64,000 nt of DNA from Panulirus ornatus. Lineage: Eukaryota > Arthropoda > Malacostraca > Decapoda > Palinuridae. Under the pieces are notes generated by a model. It did no database searches, was not told the DNA's origin, and saw only the letters and a list, made by a program, of their open reading frames with translations. This document shows, in pieces, positions 46,190 to 57,599 of the stretch (position 1 is the first letter of the stretch; every line of letters begins with the position of its first letter). The stretch lies in assembly GCF_036320965.1 (NCBI RefSeq), contig NC_092234.1, forward strand, positions 44,837,862 through 44,901,861. Reading direction: 5' to 3'. Both the position numbers and the translations under genes were made by a program.

Positions 46190-46390
46190 GACCTCCTCCT
46201 CCTCCTCCTCCAACTCCTCCTCCTTCTCCGCCTCCTTCCGCCTCCTTCTTCCTCCTCCTCCTCCGCCTCCTTCTTCCTCCTCCTCCGCCTCCTTCTTCCT
46301 CCTCCTCCGCCTCCTTCTTCCTCCTCCTCCGCCTCCTTCTTCCTCCTTCTTCGCCTCCTTCTTCCTCCTCCTCCTTCTTCCCCTTCTTCA
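46190..46390. repeat. CTCCTC / CTTCTTCCTCCTCCGC imperfect repeat
   Basis: A CTC trinucleotide tract in which a roughly 27-bp phrase with 'cgcctccttcttcctcctc' repeats about five times. Confidence 0.92.
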
Positions 46391-46610
46391 GGAGCTAATA
46401 GGACCGATGGGGCTGGTCCTTGCTAACCCACGGCAGGATCTCTCGAGAGAGAGAGACACCGACCCTACACCATCCTCATTAGGACGTAATAGAAACCAGT
46501 CTATTTCTTTCTCCCTCCCTCTCTTTCCTCAATTCCCGGCGCCAGTTTCCAAACCAATCTGGTGGTGGCCCGTTCCCCGTCCCCCCCCCCCTCCCCCTCT
46601 TCTTTCCCCC

Positions 46611-46613
<3 letters not shown>
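46391..46613. other. Unassigned sequence
   Basis: Short GA run at 46,445-46,454; otherwise nothing recognised. Confidence 0.4.

Positions 46614-46681
<68 letters not shown>
46614..46681. repeat. (CT)n microsatellite
   Basis: About 33 perfect CT dinucleotides. Confidence 0.97.
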
Positions 46682-46684
<3 letters not shown>

Positions 46685-46960
46685 CATTTCCTTTAATGAG
46701 ATGGACGGTAACAGACCCGTCTCTCTGACCCCTAGTCGCGTCCTGTCTACCACATCCCCCCGTTGACGGCGGGTTAGACAGTAAACGCATCTAGCGCCCG
46801 TCTACCCTGACAGAGTCTGTCTCACTCAATATCTATTTCTAGTTATGTTTCTAGATGGTCTAGTGCTTGGGGGGGGGGGGGGTTCTAGAGTTTTGGGGGT
46901 GTTCGAGGACGAACCTGGATGCTGAAGAGCGTAGATGGTGTTGGTGTTCACAGTGGACCA
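46682..46960. other. Unassigned sequence
   Basis: G run at 46,869-46,882; no gene recognised. Confidence 0.4.
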
Positions 46961-46964
46961 TCTG

Positions 46965-47425
46965 TCTGACGCCAGGGTACAGTGGACCATCTGTATCATG
47001 CCAGAGTACAGTAGACCATCTATATCATGCCCAGAGTACAGTGGACCATCTGTATCATGCCAGAGTACAGTGGACCATCTGTATCATGCCAGAGTACAGT
47101 AGACCATCTGTATCATGCCAGAGTACAGTAGACCATCTGTATCATGCTAGAGTACAGTAGACCATCTGTATCATGCTAGAGTACAGTGGACCATCTGTAT
47201 CATGCCAGAGTACAGTGGACCATCTGTATCATGCCAGAGTACAGTAGACCATCTGTATCATGCCAGAGTACAGTAGACCATCTGTATCATGCCAGAGTAC
47301 AGTAGACCATCTGTATCATGCCAGAGTACAGTAGACCATCTGTATCATGCCAGAGTACAGTGGACCATCTGTATCATGCCAGAGTACAGTGGACCATCTG
47401 TATCATGCTAGAGTACAGTAGACCT
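46965..47425. repeat. Minisatellite, 29-bp unit, about 16 copies
   Basis: The unit is (A/G)GACCATCTGTATCATGC followed by C/T-AGAGTACAGT. Very uniform, with two alternating marker positions (agacc/ggacc, gcc/gct). Confidence 0.97.
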
Positions 47426-47754
47426 GAGAATTTAAGACGAAAATATAAATTTAATCTGAGTATTTTACCCCATCATTAAGGACCTGAAACATTGCCAAAC
47501 CCTCAAACAAAAGAACTAAATATATAATAACAGATCCAGTAAAAAATTCCAGGAACCAATTTAGTAAAACAAATAGCTTATTTCGTAATTCGTCATCAAT
47601 ATAAAACATGATAAAAGCCTCAGTATTTAAGAATAGCCAAAATGTTGCAATACACCTCGAAAAAAAAGATTAAGAAAAGCTTAGAAATAATCATTAGCTT
47701 AACAAAAGCTTGAAATACTCTCATCATCCCTTAAATAAAGCTTACAATTCTTGT
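47426..47754. other. Unassigned A-rich sequence grading into the next minisatellite
   Basis: 'aaagctt' words appear from 47,675 on, spaced irregularly, as decayed edge units of the following array. Confidence 0.5.
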
Positions 47755-48745
47755 CATCTAACGAAAGCTTGGGGAATTTACGTCACCCTAACAAAACCTC
47801 ACTTAATTTTCGTCACCTGAACAAAAGCTTAGGAAATTCCCGTCACCTTAACAAAAAACAAAGGAAATTCCCGTTACCTTAACAAAAGCTTAGGAAATTC
47901 CCGTCACCTTAACAAAAGCTTAGGAAATTCTCGTCACCCATAACAAAAGCTTAGGAAATTCCCTTCACCTTAACAAAAGCTTAGGAAATTCCCTTCACCT
48001 TAACAAAAGCTTAGGAAATTCCCGTCACCCCTAACAAAAGCTTAGGAAATCCCCGACACCCCTAACAAAAGCTTAGGAAATTCCCGTCACCTTAACAAAA
48101 GCTTAGGAAATTCCCGTCACCTTAACAAAAGCTTAGGAAATTCTCGTCACCCATAACAAAAGCTTAGGAAATTCCCGTCACCTTAACAAAAGCTTAGGAA
48201 ATTCTCGTCACCCATAACAAAAGCTTAGGAAATTCCCGTCACCTTAACAAAAGCTTAGGAAATTCCCGTCACCTTAACAAAAGCTTAGGAAATTCCCGTC
48301 ACCTTAACAAAAGCTTAGGAAATTCCCGTCACCTTAACAAAAGCTTAGGAAATTCCCGTCACCTTAACAAAAGCTTAGGAAATTCCCGTCACCTTAACAA
48401 AAGCTTAGGAAATTCCCGTCACCTTAACAAAAGCTTAGGAAATTCCCGTCACCTTAACAAAAGCTTAGGAAATTCCCGTCACCTTAACAAAAGCTTAGGA
48501 AATTCCCGTCACCTTAACAAAAGCTTAGGAAATTCCCGTCACCTTAACAAAAGCTTAGGAAATTCCCGTCACCTTAACAAAAGCTTAGGAAATTCCCGTC
48601 ACCTTAACAAAAGCTTAGGAAATTCTCGTCACCCATAACAAAAGCTTAGGAAATTCTCGTCACCCATAACAAAAGCTTAGGAAATTCCCGTCACCTTAAC
48701 AAAAGCTTAGGAAATTCCCGTCACCTTAACAAAAGCCCAGAGAAT
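47755..48745. repeat. Minisatellite, 30-bp unit, about 33 copies
   Basis: The unit is AACAAAAGCTTAGGAAATTC + CCGTCACCTT. Between about 48,230 and 48,610 roughly a dozen units in a row are identical, while variants (tctcgtcacccat, cccttcacctt) mark both flanks. This is the pattern of recent central amplification. Confidence 0.98.
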
Positions 48746-49105
48746 TATTTTCACCCTGACAAATGCTCAAGAAATTCTCGCGGCGGCCCTAACAAAATTT
48801 TAGGAAATTCTAATAACCCAAACAAAAGTTCGGGAAATTACGACACCCTGACGAAAGCTCAGGAATTTTGCGTCACCTCAACAAAAGCCCAGAAAATTCT
48901 CGCCCTCCTAACAAAAGTCCAGGAAGTTCCCACCACCCTAATAAAACCCCAGGAAGTACCCATCTCCGAAACAAAACCCCAGGAAGTACCCATTCCCGTA
49001 ACACACACCCCAATCCCACAAGGAAGTACCCATCACCGTAACAAAATCCCAGGAAGTACCCATTCCCGTAACACACACCCCAACCCCACAGGAAGTACCC
49101 ATCAC
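48746..49105. repeat. Decayed edge of the 30-bp minisatellite, partly re-amplified
   Basis: Diverged units 'aacaaaa(g/c)cccaggaa(g/a)t(t/a)cc'. At 48,955-49,100 a longer phrase with 'cccattcccgtaacacacac' and 'aggaagtacccatcaccgta' occurs twice, i.e. a second-order repeat. Confidence 0.85.
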
Positions 49106-49560
49106 CCTAACAAACAAACACCCCCCCCTTACCCCCTTCCTCCGTCCCCATAACAAAAGCTGTCAAATATATCCTTAAGGCGCAAACCCCCCCCCCCCAC
49201 ACCCCACCCCTTCCACCCCAAACACACACACACACACACACACCCAACGCACCGACCCGACCCCCATCACCAACACCCTCGACCCATTCCCTACACCCAC
49301 CCTCGCCAGCCAGTCCCCACCTCCTCCTCCTCCTCCCTCCATGATCACCATCTCCTCCTCCTCCTCCTCCTCCTCCCTCCGTGATCACCTCCTCCTCCTC
49401 CTCCCTCCGTCCAGTGAGGGACCTGAAACCGCTTCAAGCGTGTTAACATGGTTCGACCTGTTTCCCTCCCTCACCCCACCTCACCTTCCCTCCCACCTCC
49501 TTCACCACCACTACCTCCACCTCCTCCTCCTCCTCCTGCTCGGGGATCATAATGGACGGT
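49106..49560. repeat. C-rich sequence with (CA)n and (CTC)n
   Basis: CA at 49,222-49,242 and CTC trinucleotides at 49,318-49,405 and 49,510-49,537. No gene. Confidence 0.75.
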
Positions 49561-50099
49561 CACAAAAATGAGCTGTCGCCCGAAGCGCCTCTTAAAATTA
49601 TGAGATGAATCGGCGCGTGAGAGTAGCGCGCTCACTTACCCAAATTGTTATCATTTTGTGCCCCCGCCCCCCCCACCTCAGTGTTAACAAGCTGGATGCT
49701 AAGGTCAACGCAGGCACGCGCACACGCGCACCACCACGTAAATAACTTCGAGATTTTTATATTTTCCTTTTTATGACAAAAGGTTTTTTTTTTTTTTTAT
49801 CTAAGTTCAGTGAGAGGTTATAGAAGATAGATATCTTGTGAGGAGGTGATGAGCGAGGGTGGAGAAGATTATTTGAGTTGACCCTCGTCATAGATCGTCG
49901 TTTTCTTTCGCTATATTATGTTTACTGCATCATTTTATTTCTATACACATTCTATGGCTTTATTAGAGTTTCTTTTTGGCTCTTTATTGGTTTATTATCT
50001 TTTTAGTCTTATTTTGACTTTACATTTATGATTTATTTTATATTTCAACATCTCTTCTTGTTAATTGACTTTCATATCACTTATTATATGTATTTATTA
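49561..50099. other. Unassigned AT-rich sequence
   Basis: T run at 49,786-49,799. The remainder is T-rich, with no recognised gene or element. Confidence 0.4.
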
Positions 50100-50123
50100 T
50101 CATTTTCATTATTATTATTATTA

Positions 50124-50154
<31 letters not shown>

Positions 50155-50165
50155 CATTATTATTC
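50100..50165. repeat. (ATT)n microsatellite
   Basis: ATT trinucleotides with ATC interruptions. Confidence 0.95.
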
Positions 50166-50189
50166 CCCTCTTTCTATAAGCCCAGCATG

Positions 50190-50530
50190 TCCCCTCTACG
50201 CACTATGTCCCCTCCAAACACCAGATTCCCCTCACATAAACTCCCCCCATACAATTTCCCCTCCTCACATTCCCCCCCATACAATGTCCCCTCCACACAC
50301 ACTCCCCCCATACAATTTCCCCTCCTCACACTTCCCCCATACAATGTCCCCTCCACACACACTCCCCCCCATACAATGTCCCCTCTACACACACCCCCCA
50401 TACAATGTCCCCACCACACACACTCCCCTCCCCATACAATGTCCCCACCACATACACTCCCCCCATACAATGTCCCCTCCACACACACACACTACCCCCC
50501 AATACAATGTCCCCTCCACACACTCCATCC
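50190..50530. repeat. Minisatellite, about 30-bp unit
   Basis: About 11 units of CCCCCATACAATGTCCCCTC followed by 'cacacacact', with variants (aatttcccctcctcaca, gtccccaccac). Confidence 0.95.
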
Positions 50531-50984
50531 CCCCCTACCCCATTCCTTCCACACACCAAATCATCCCCCTCCCCCCCCTCTATATCACCTGAAAGACCTT
50601 GTTTCCCCCCCCCCCCCAGAATATATTCTCTCTCCATCGTCAAACTTGGGCGAAGATGACGTCTTCATTCCACCGTGTCGTACCTCATGTTCTGACGCTC
50701 CCTCATCATCCCTCCCTCCCTTCCTCCCTCCCCCGCGTCACATGTTCTATTATCGTAATTCTACACTGCTTTATTTTTTTCCCCTTTTTCTTTTCTTTTT
50801 TTTCTACTTATCCTTGTCCCTTAACAGGACCGGAGAAGCCCTAAAATGGCCCAGAGGAGGGATTCGAAGACGTGTATCTATATTTTGATCCCGCTGGTAC
50901 CAGACGTTATCGCGATAGATGCGATTGTGCTGTCTATCGTCACCGTGGTAACAATTGAGCATCACTACCACTACTACTGCATCA
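50531..50984. other. Unassigned sequence
   Basis: C-rich to 50,620, T-rich at 50,770-50,815, otherwise balanced. No coding family recognised. Confidence 0.4.
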
Positions 50985-51098
50985 TGTGGTTACACTGGCT
51001 GAGTGGCGGTGGGTATAACACACATCCCAGGTTCGGTTCCTGGTCGTACGCCCTTACCCGTATACGCACAAATCAGGTCTATCTATCTATCTATCTAT
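50985..51098 (+). mobile_element. tRNA-derived SINE head or decayed tRNA-like sequence
   Basis: A box TGGCTGAGTGG (50,996-51,006) matches TRGYNNARNGG. The B box GGTTCGGTTCC (51,030-51,040) matches GGTTCGANNCC except for one A to G change and forms a T-arm-like stem (CCAGG...CCTGG). The A-B spacing is as in real tRNAs, but no acceptor or anticodon stem can be paired convincingly. An ATCT run and a TA microsatellite follow, typical of SINE tails. Confidence 0.55.
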
Positions 51099-51102
51099 CT
51101 AG

Positions 51103-51103
<1 letters not shown>

Positions 51104-51178
<75 letters not shown>
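51104..51178. repeat. (TA)n microsatellite
   Basis: About 37 TA dinucleotides between the tRNA-like head and the SINE-like repeat. Confidence 0.97.
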
Positions 51179-51182
<4 letters not shown>

Positions 51183-51402
51183 GGGGATAGGGGAGAAAGA
51201 ATACTTCCCACGTATTCCCTGCGTGTCGTAGAAGGCGACTAAAAGGGAAGGGAGCGGGGGGCTGGAAATCCTTCCCTCTCAATTTTTTTTTTTTTTCCAA
51301 AAGAAGGAACAGAGAAGGGGGCCAGGTGAGGATATTCCCTAAAAGGCCCAGTCCTCTGTTCTTAACGCTACCTCGCTAATGCGGGAAATGGCGAATAGTT
51401 TA
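51179..51402 (+). mobile_element. SINE-like short interspersed repeat, copy 2
   Basis: Second and cleaner copy of the repeat at 31,161-31,400, starting CCCTGGGGATAGGGGAGAAA. It ends 'acgctacctcgctaatgcggg', 'aaatggcgaatagttt' and A(n), then (TA)n. The last 40 bases follow the LINE tail at 41,892-41,935 base by base with a handful of changes. The preceding TA run belongs to another element or to the target. Confidence 0.82.
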
Positions 51403-51406
51403 AAAA

Positions 51407-51413
<7 letters not shown>

Positions 51414-51479
<66 letters not shown>
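51414..51479. repeat. (TA)n microsatellite on the SINE tail
   Basis: About 33 TA dinucleotides that continue from the A(n) tail of the SINE-like repeat. Confidence 0.97.
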
Positions 51480-51480
<1 letters not shown>

Positions 51481-52109
51481 CATCGTCAGCGAACGGAAAG
51501 GAGTATATAGCGCCTTGGAGGACCAAATCGCTCCAGTGGAGCCCACCGAACCCTGCTCCTGCGCGGAGCGCAACAATGGGAAAACCATCTCCCCCAAAGA
51601 TGTACACACACACACACACACGCACACACACACACACACACAACACACACACAGCCTGATCGGCTTAATAACCATAATAGCCTATTGAACACACGCCGTA
51701 ATGACCCTTAGATGGTTTAGGGGCGGGGCTTGTGGGGGTTGTGGGAGGGGTGGGGGAAGGGAGGGGGAGGGGGTAGGGGGGGAAGGGGGGGCGTGTACTG
51801 TCCCTGACTAGTGGGGGATGAAGGTGGCGCCACGCGGCTCAACGATTGTTTTGTCGTTAAGCCATAGTTTAGTAATTACGAGACGAGGGTGTGGATTGTC
51901 CCCTTCCCCCCCTCCCCAAGGTGGCTCTTGTTAGGTGGAGAAAAAAAGAGAAAAAAAAATAATAACTCATTATATTCCTTACGTCTTCGTCCCGGGATTA
52001 AGGAAGTCTGATGGTTAGTTGTGTGGTGGAGGAGGGAGTTGTTTGATGGTGGTGGAGGAGTGAGGGAGAGTTATTTGAGGTGTTGGAGAGAGAGAGAGAG
52101 ATGGGTGGT
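51480..52109. other. Unassigned sequence with (CA)n and G-rich stretch
   Basis: Balanced GC sequence at 51,480-51,600 with no known match, CA at 51,604-51,651 and a GGGAGGGGG-rich stretch at 51,735-51,795. Confidence 0.5.
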
Positions 52110-52114
52110 TGGGG

Positions 52115-52440
52115 GATTACGTCGAGGGTACTCTGTGGTGGAGTGAGTGGGTGGTGGAGTGAGGGTGGCGGTGGTGAAGAAAAATGATGATAGAGATGGT
52201 GTTGGCGAGGGTGCTCTGTGGTGGAGTGAGTGGGTGGTGGAGTGAGGGTGGCGGTGGTGAAGAGAAATGATGATAGAGATGGTGTTGGCGAGGGTGCTCT
52301 GTGGTGGAGTGAGTGGGTGGTGGAGTGAGGGTGGCGGTGGTGAAGAGAAATGATGATAGAGATGGTGTTGGCGAGGGTGCTCTGTGGTGGAGTGAGTGGG
52401 TGGTGGAGTGAGGGTGGCGGTGGTGAAGAAAAATGATGGT
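52115..52440. repeat. Minisatellite, 84-bp unit, four copies
   Basis: Each unit contains 'ctctgtggtggagtgagtgg', 'gtgagggtggcggtggtgaa' and 'aatgatgatagagatggtgt'. The first unit is about three bases shorter. The reverse frame stays open (84 is a multiple of three) but has no known family. Confidence 0.95.
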
Positions 52441-52664
52441 GAGATGGTGTTGTCGCTCCGGTGATGGTATGGTGACGGTGGCATTGTGATGGTGAAGGTC
52501 ATGTGATGGTGAAGGTCATGTGATGGTGAAGGTCAGGTGATGGTGAAGGTCATGTGATGGTGTTGGAGAGATGGTGCAACAATGTGATGGCGTCTGGTGG
52601 GGGTTAATGGTGGAGCTGCCATGATGGAGGGAGTTAACAACTTGACCTACTGGACTACAATATA
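52441..52664. repeat. GTGATGGTGAAGGTCA short repeats
   Basis: Four copies of 'atggtgaaggtca(t/g)gtg' at 52,489-52,555, then unassigned sequence. Confidence 0.8.
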
Positions 52665-53640
52665 ACTCAAAGGTAATTTCAACGCGATGACGCAAATATA
52701 ATTCAAAAGTAATCTCAACGCGATGACACAAATATAATTCAAAAGTAATCTCAATGCGATGACACAAATATAATTCAAAAGTAATCTCAACGCAATGAAG
52801 TATATTTCAAAAGTAATCTCAACGCGATGACACAAATATAATTCAAAAGTAATCTCAACGCAATGAAGTATATTTCAAAAGTAATCTCAACGCGATGACA
52901 CAAATATAATTCAAAAGTAATCTCAACGCGATGACACAAATATAATTCAAAAGTAATCTCAACGCGATGACACAAATATAATTCAAAAGTAATCTCAACG
53001 CGATGACACAAATATAATTCAAAAGTAATCTCAACGCGATGACTCAAATTCAAAAGTAATCTCAACGCGATGACTCAAATATAATTCAAAAGTAATCTCA
53101 ACGCGATGACTCAAATATAATTCAAAAGTAATCTCAACGCGATGACACAAATATAATTCAAAAGTAATCTCAACGCGATGACACAAATATAATTCAAAAG
53201 TAATCTCAACGCGATGACACAAATATAATTCAAAAGTAATCTCAACGCGATGACACAAATATAATTCAAAAGTAATCTCAACGCGATGACACAAATATAA
53301 TTCAAAAGTAATCTCAACGCGATGACTCAAATTCAAAAGTAATCTCAACGCGATGACTCAAATATAATTCAAAAGTAATCTCAACGCGATGACTCAAATA
53401 TAATTCAAAAGTAATCTCAACGCGATGACTCAAATATAATTCAAAAGTAATCTCAACGCGATGACACAAATATAATTCAAAAGTAATCTCAACGCGATGA
53501 CACAAATATAATTCAAAAGTAATCTCAACGCGATGACTCAAATTCAAAAGTAATCTCAACGCGATGACTCAAATATAATTCAAAAGTAATCTCAACGCGA
53601 TGACTCAAATATAATTCAAAAGTAATCTCAACGCGACGAC
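52665..53640. repeat. Minisatellite, 36-bp unit, about 27 copies
   Basis: The unit is AATCTCAACGCGATGAC(A/T)CA + AATATAATTCAAAAGT. Shorter units that lack the 'atataattc' part occur at 53,040, 53,325 and 53,535, spaced 210-285 bp, so a multi-unit block was duplicated. Reverse frames stay open in part because 36 is a multiple of three. Confidence 0.97.
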
Positions 53641-53702
53641 ACCAGCTAGAATCATTATACCTTGAATGTATTTCTCGCAAATTAACAGTAGTCGTATATA
53701 TA

Positions 53703-53710
<8 letters not shown>

Positions 53711-53786
<76 letters not shown>
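53711..53786. repeat. (CT)n microsatellite
   Basis: About 38 perfect CT dinucleotides. Confidence 0.97.
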
Positions 53787-53788
<2 letters not shown>

Positions 53789-54246
53789 CCGTCCCTGTAC
53801 TGACGCTCACACAAAATGTCTTTAATCTCGACGGAATATAAATTCAACATAAAAGCCGCCAAAGATTTCCCCGTTTCCGAGCAGCCATTGACAGTGGGTA
53901 AGATTAATTAAGGCCCTTCGTTTCTACACTCTGGCTGCAATTCACATGCTTAAGGGGAAATGCCAGAGATGGATTCTCTGTGGAGGGAAACTAGTTGGAT
54001 TTAAACCATCGTATAATGGCGGATGGGGGGGGGGGGATCTTCATTGTCTTTGGGGGGGACTCCAATTGGGGGGGACTCCAATTGGGGGGGACTCCAATTG
54101 GGGGGGGGACTCCAATTTGATAGGAAATCAAATAGGTGAACAGGAAGAGCGGGATGGACAGGGGGGCCCAAGTAAGGGAGGGATGGAAGGGAGGGGGGAA
54201 AATATATATGTTATGTGGTGAAGGACGTGAGCGTGCAACCCCAGCC

Positions 54247-54250
<4 letters not shown>
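53787..54250. repeat. Unassigned sequence with a short 'ggggggactccaatt' repeat
   Basis: Four copies of GGGGGGACTCCAATT at 54,052-54,118. The rest is not recognised. Confidence 0.75.
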
Positions 54251-55150
<900 letters not shown>

Positions 55151-55281
55151 CCAATCACTGCTCAGTTCTGGTGGGCGGAGTCACCGTCCCAGTACGTATC
55201 GCTCGCCCCACCTACATCCTTCACTCCCTTCAAAATCACTTTCCCCTTCCCTGCCTCGTTTGTCCCTCGGAGATATAAAAA
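55151..55281 (+). promoter_or_regulatory. Promoter-like arrangement: CCAAT, GC box, TATA
   Basis: CCAAT at 55,151-55,155, GGGCGG at 55,173-55,178 and TATAAAAA at 55,274-55,281 lie in the order and on the strand expected of a pol II promoter, though the GC box to TATA distance (about 95 bases) is long. An ATG follows at 55,304 with only a 23-codon frame to its stop. Without a recognised gene downstream this is a motif match only. Confidence 0.25.
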
Positions 55282-55900
55282 CACCCTCAACCTCTCATCT
55301 CAAGATGAATTTGAATCACTGCCCATGGAGGTTGTTAGGAGATGTTGTTACTCTAAGCCCGTATGCTGGATTGTAGAGACGGGGGTTGTATAGACGTAAC
55401 ATAATGGAAATCCGTGAAATGCAGTGAGATGGCGGTGGTCTGGGTGGGAAGGAGGGGGAGGAAGGGGGAACTCCCCAGACTTGATTACGATCAATCCCGA
55501 GCTGTAGTTTGGCCATTTGGTTCTGATTAATTGACGTAAATGCACATACACAAACAACTTTACGCTCTGCCTTCTGGATATTTATCAAATTGGAAAAATA
55601 TTGATTGATTCCCCCATCCAACAAAAAGCGGGGGAGGAGTGGAAGAGGAAGGGGGGGAAAAAAGGGACGATTTAATGTACCCCAAATAACAGGTTATACG
55701 AGATGGTTTAGAAGGAGGACGGGGGTGGTTAGGTATCTGTTAGACCTGGGGGGAGGCAGCCATTGATTTGTCCTGTGGTCATTGTTTGACAGATGAGGAT
55801 GATTAACTTAAGAGAGTTCCCGGCGGTACACTTGTGCTTAGGGGAAGGGAGAAAGGGGAAGATTTTTTTAACATTTCCTCCAACGTAATTCCATTTCCGA
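55282..55900. other. Unassigned sequence
   Basis: Purine-rich at 55,440-55,470 and 55,628-55,665. No gene or repeat recognised. Confidence 0.4.
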
Positions 55901-55903
55901 CTT

Positions 55904-55924
55904 GTATCTATCTATCTATCTATC
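55904..55924. repeat. Short (ATCT)n
   Basis: Five ATCT units next to the fold-back family arm. Confidence 0.9.
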
Positions 55925-55930
55925 TGTCTA

Positions 55931-56053
55931 TCGTCTCTTCGATGTATATCAACTGACTTATATGTCTCTCTTGTGTCTCCCCTGATGATGTGATTATTAC
56001 ACGAAAGTGCACTTGGGAACTTTTCGTGTTTCATTTTCCCCGTAGACTCATAG

Positions 56054-56055
<2 letters not shown>
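55931..56055. mobile_element. Single arm of the fold-back family
   Basis: Matches the outer 125 bases of the right arm at 1,395-1,542 ('tcgtctcttcg' to 'ccccgtagactcatag'). It runs directly into a TA microsatellite, as the other copies do. Confidence 0.85.

Positions 56056-56127
<72 letters not shown>
56056..56127. repeat. (TA)n microsatellite
   Basis: About 36 TA dinucleotides attached to the fold-back arm. Confidence 0.97.
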
Positions 56128-56130
<3 letters not shown>

Positions 56131-56420
56131 CTTTATAACTAATATATCGTTTATATCTTCTTTCTAACGTATTACACGCCTTAAATATTATTATATAAGA
56201 GAAAAATATATTATTTATTCTAATATGGTTGATAGATCATTCACTTTCTCTGTCTATCCTGAAATTACAGTAATATAACGTTAAAATATTGACCTGTTCA
56301 TCATGAATTATTAATCTATATTTCAGTTAACTTATCCATGCATAATACTCAATCATTCGTTATTATTTATAAATAATTATCAAAAATAAAAATCCCTGGA
56401 AACCCATGTAACTATTTTGA
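56128..56420. other. Unassigned AT-rich sequence
   Basis: No gene or clear repeat. Confidence 0.4.
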
Positions 56421-56424
56421 TAAT

Positions 56425-56665
56425 ATACTCCGGTTAATTACTTTACTATAACTTTACTAATGATAAACGCAGTTAATTGACTTTATTATAACTTTACTAA
56501 GATACACAGTTAATCACTTTACTATAATTTACTATGATAAACACAGTTAATCACTTTACTATAACTTTACTTAGATAAACACAGTTAATCACTTTACTAT
56601 AATTTACTTAGATAAACAGTTAATTACTTTACCATAATGTAACTAATGATAAACACAGGTTTCAA
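56425..56665. repeat. Imperfect minisatellite, about 40-60 bp unit
   Basis: Five copies of a phrase with 'acacagttaatcactttact' and 'ataactttacta(a)tgataa', with variable gaps. Confidence 0.85.
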
Positions 56666-56915
56666 CTCTGGTACAGAAAGCGGAATTGTTTACAACATCG
56701 AATATTCACCGAATATTCAGTCTATAAATTCCAAGATGATTTAGAATATCCTCGATGTATTTAGCCAATGATTATCATTTCATTTTGGAATTATCGTAAA
56801 GATTTGATGGACTAAAAGAAGAAAAAGGACGTTAATTAAGGGACGATACAAATGATATTATTGTAGAATATTTCAATATCATAGAAAAGAGAAGTGTGTC
56901 TTAATGTTGGTCGCA
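56666..56915. other. Unassigned AT-rich sequence
   Basis: No gene or repeat recognised. Confidence 0.4.
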
Positions 56916-56919
56916 TGAG

Positions 56920-57572
56920 GGTCGTACCGTCGTGCTCAAGGGTCGTACGGTCGTGCTCAAGGGTCGCACCGTCGTGCTTAAGGGTCTTACCGTCGTGCTC
57001 AAGGGGTCGTTCCGTCGTCTTCAAGGATCGTACCGTCGTGCTCAAGGGTCAGGTACCGTCGTGCTCAAGGGTCGTACCGTCGTGCTCAAGGGTCAGGTAC
57101 CGTCGTGCTCAAGGATCGCACCGTCGTGCTCAAGGGTCGTACCGTCGTGCTCAAGGGTCAGGTACCGTCGTGCTCAAGGGTCGTACCGTCGTGCTCAAGG
57201 GTCAGGCACCGTCGTGCTCAAGGGTCAGGTACCGTCGTGCTCAAGGGTCGTACCGTCGTGCTCAAGGGTCAGGCACCGTCGTGCTCAAGGGTCAGGTACC
57301 GTCGTGCTCAAGGGTCGTACCGTCGTGCTCAAGGGTCAGGTACCGTCGTGCTCAAGGGTCAGGTACCGTCGTGCTCAAGGGTCGTACCGTCGTGCTCAAG
57401 GGTCAGGCACCGTCGTGCTCAAGGATCGTACCGTCGTGCTCAAGGGTCGTACCGTCGTGCTCAAGGGTCAGGTACCGTCGTGCTCAAGGGTCGTACCGTC
57501 GTGTTCAAGTGTCGTACCGTCGTGTTCAAGTGTCGTACCGTCGTGTTCAAGTGTCGTACCTTCATGCTCAAG
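56920..57572. repeat. Minisatellite, 21/23-bp 'CGTACCGTCGTGCTCAAGGGT' family, clean copy
   Basis: Units of GTACCGTCGTGCTCAAGGGT preceded by C (21 bp) or CAG (23 bp; also 'caggcacc'). The mixture shifts frame constantly. About 30 units. The same family appears error-rich at 17,430-18,240 and inverted at 37,094-37,250 and 28,205-28,360. Confidence 0.97.
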
Positions 57573-57599
57573 AGGTAAATGTTGCCCAGCTAAAGCTGA

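Noticed and set aside
52516..53559. Reverse-strand frames with 'CHRVEITFELYL' repeats
   Set aside because: 36-bp minisatellite translation with in-frame units; broken at each short unit.
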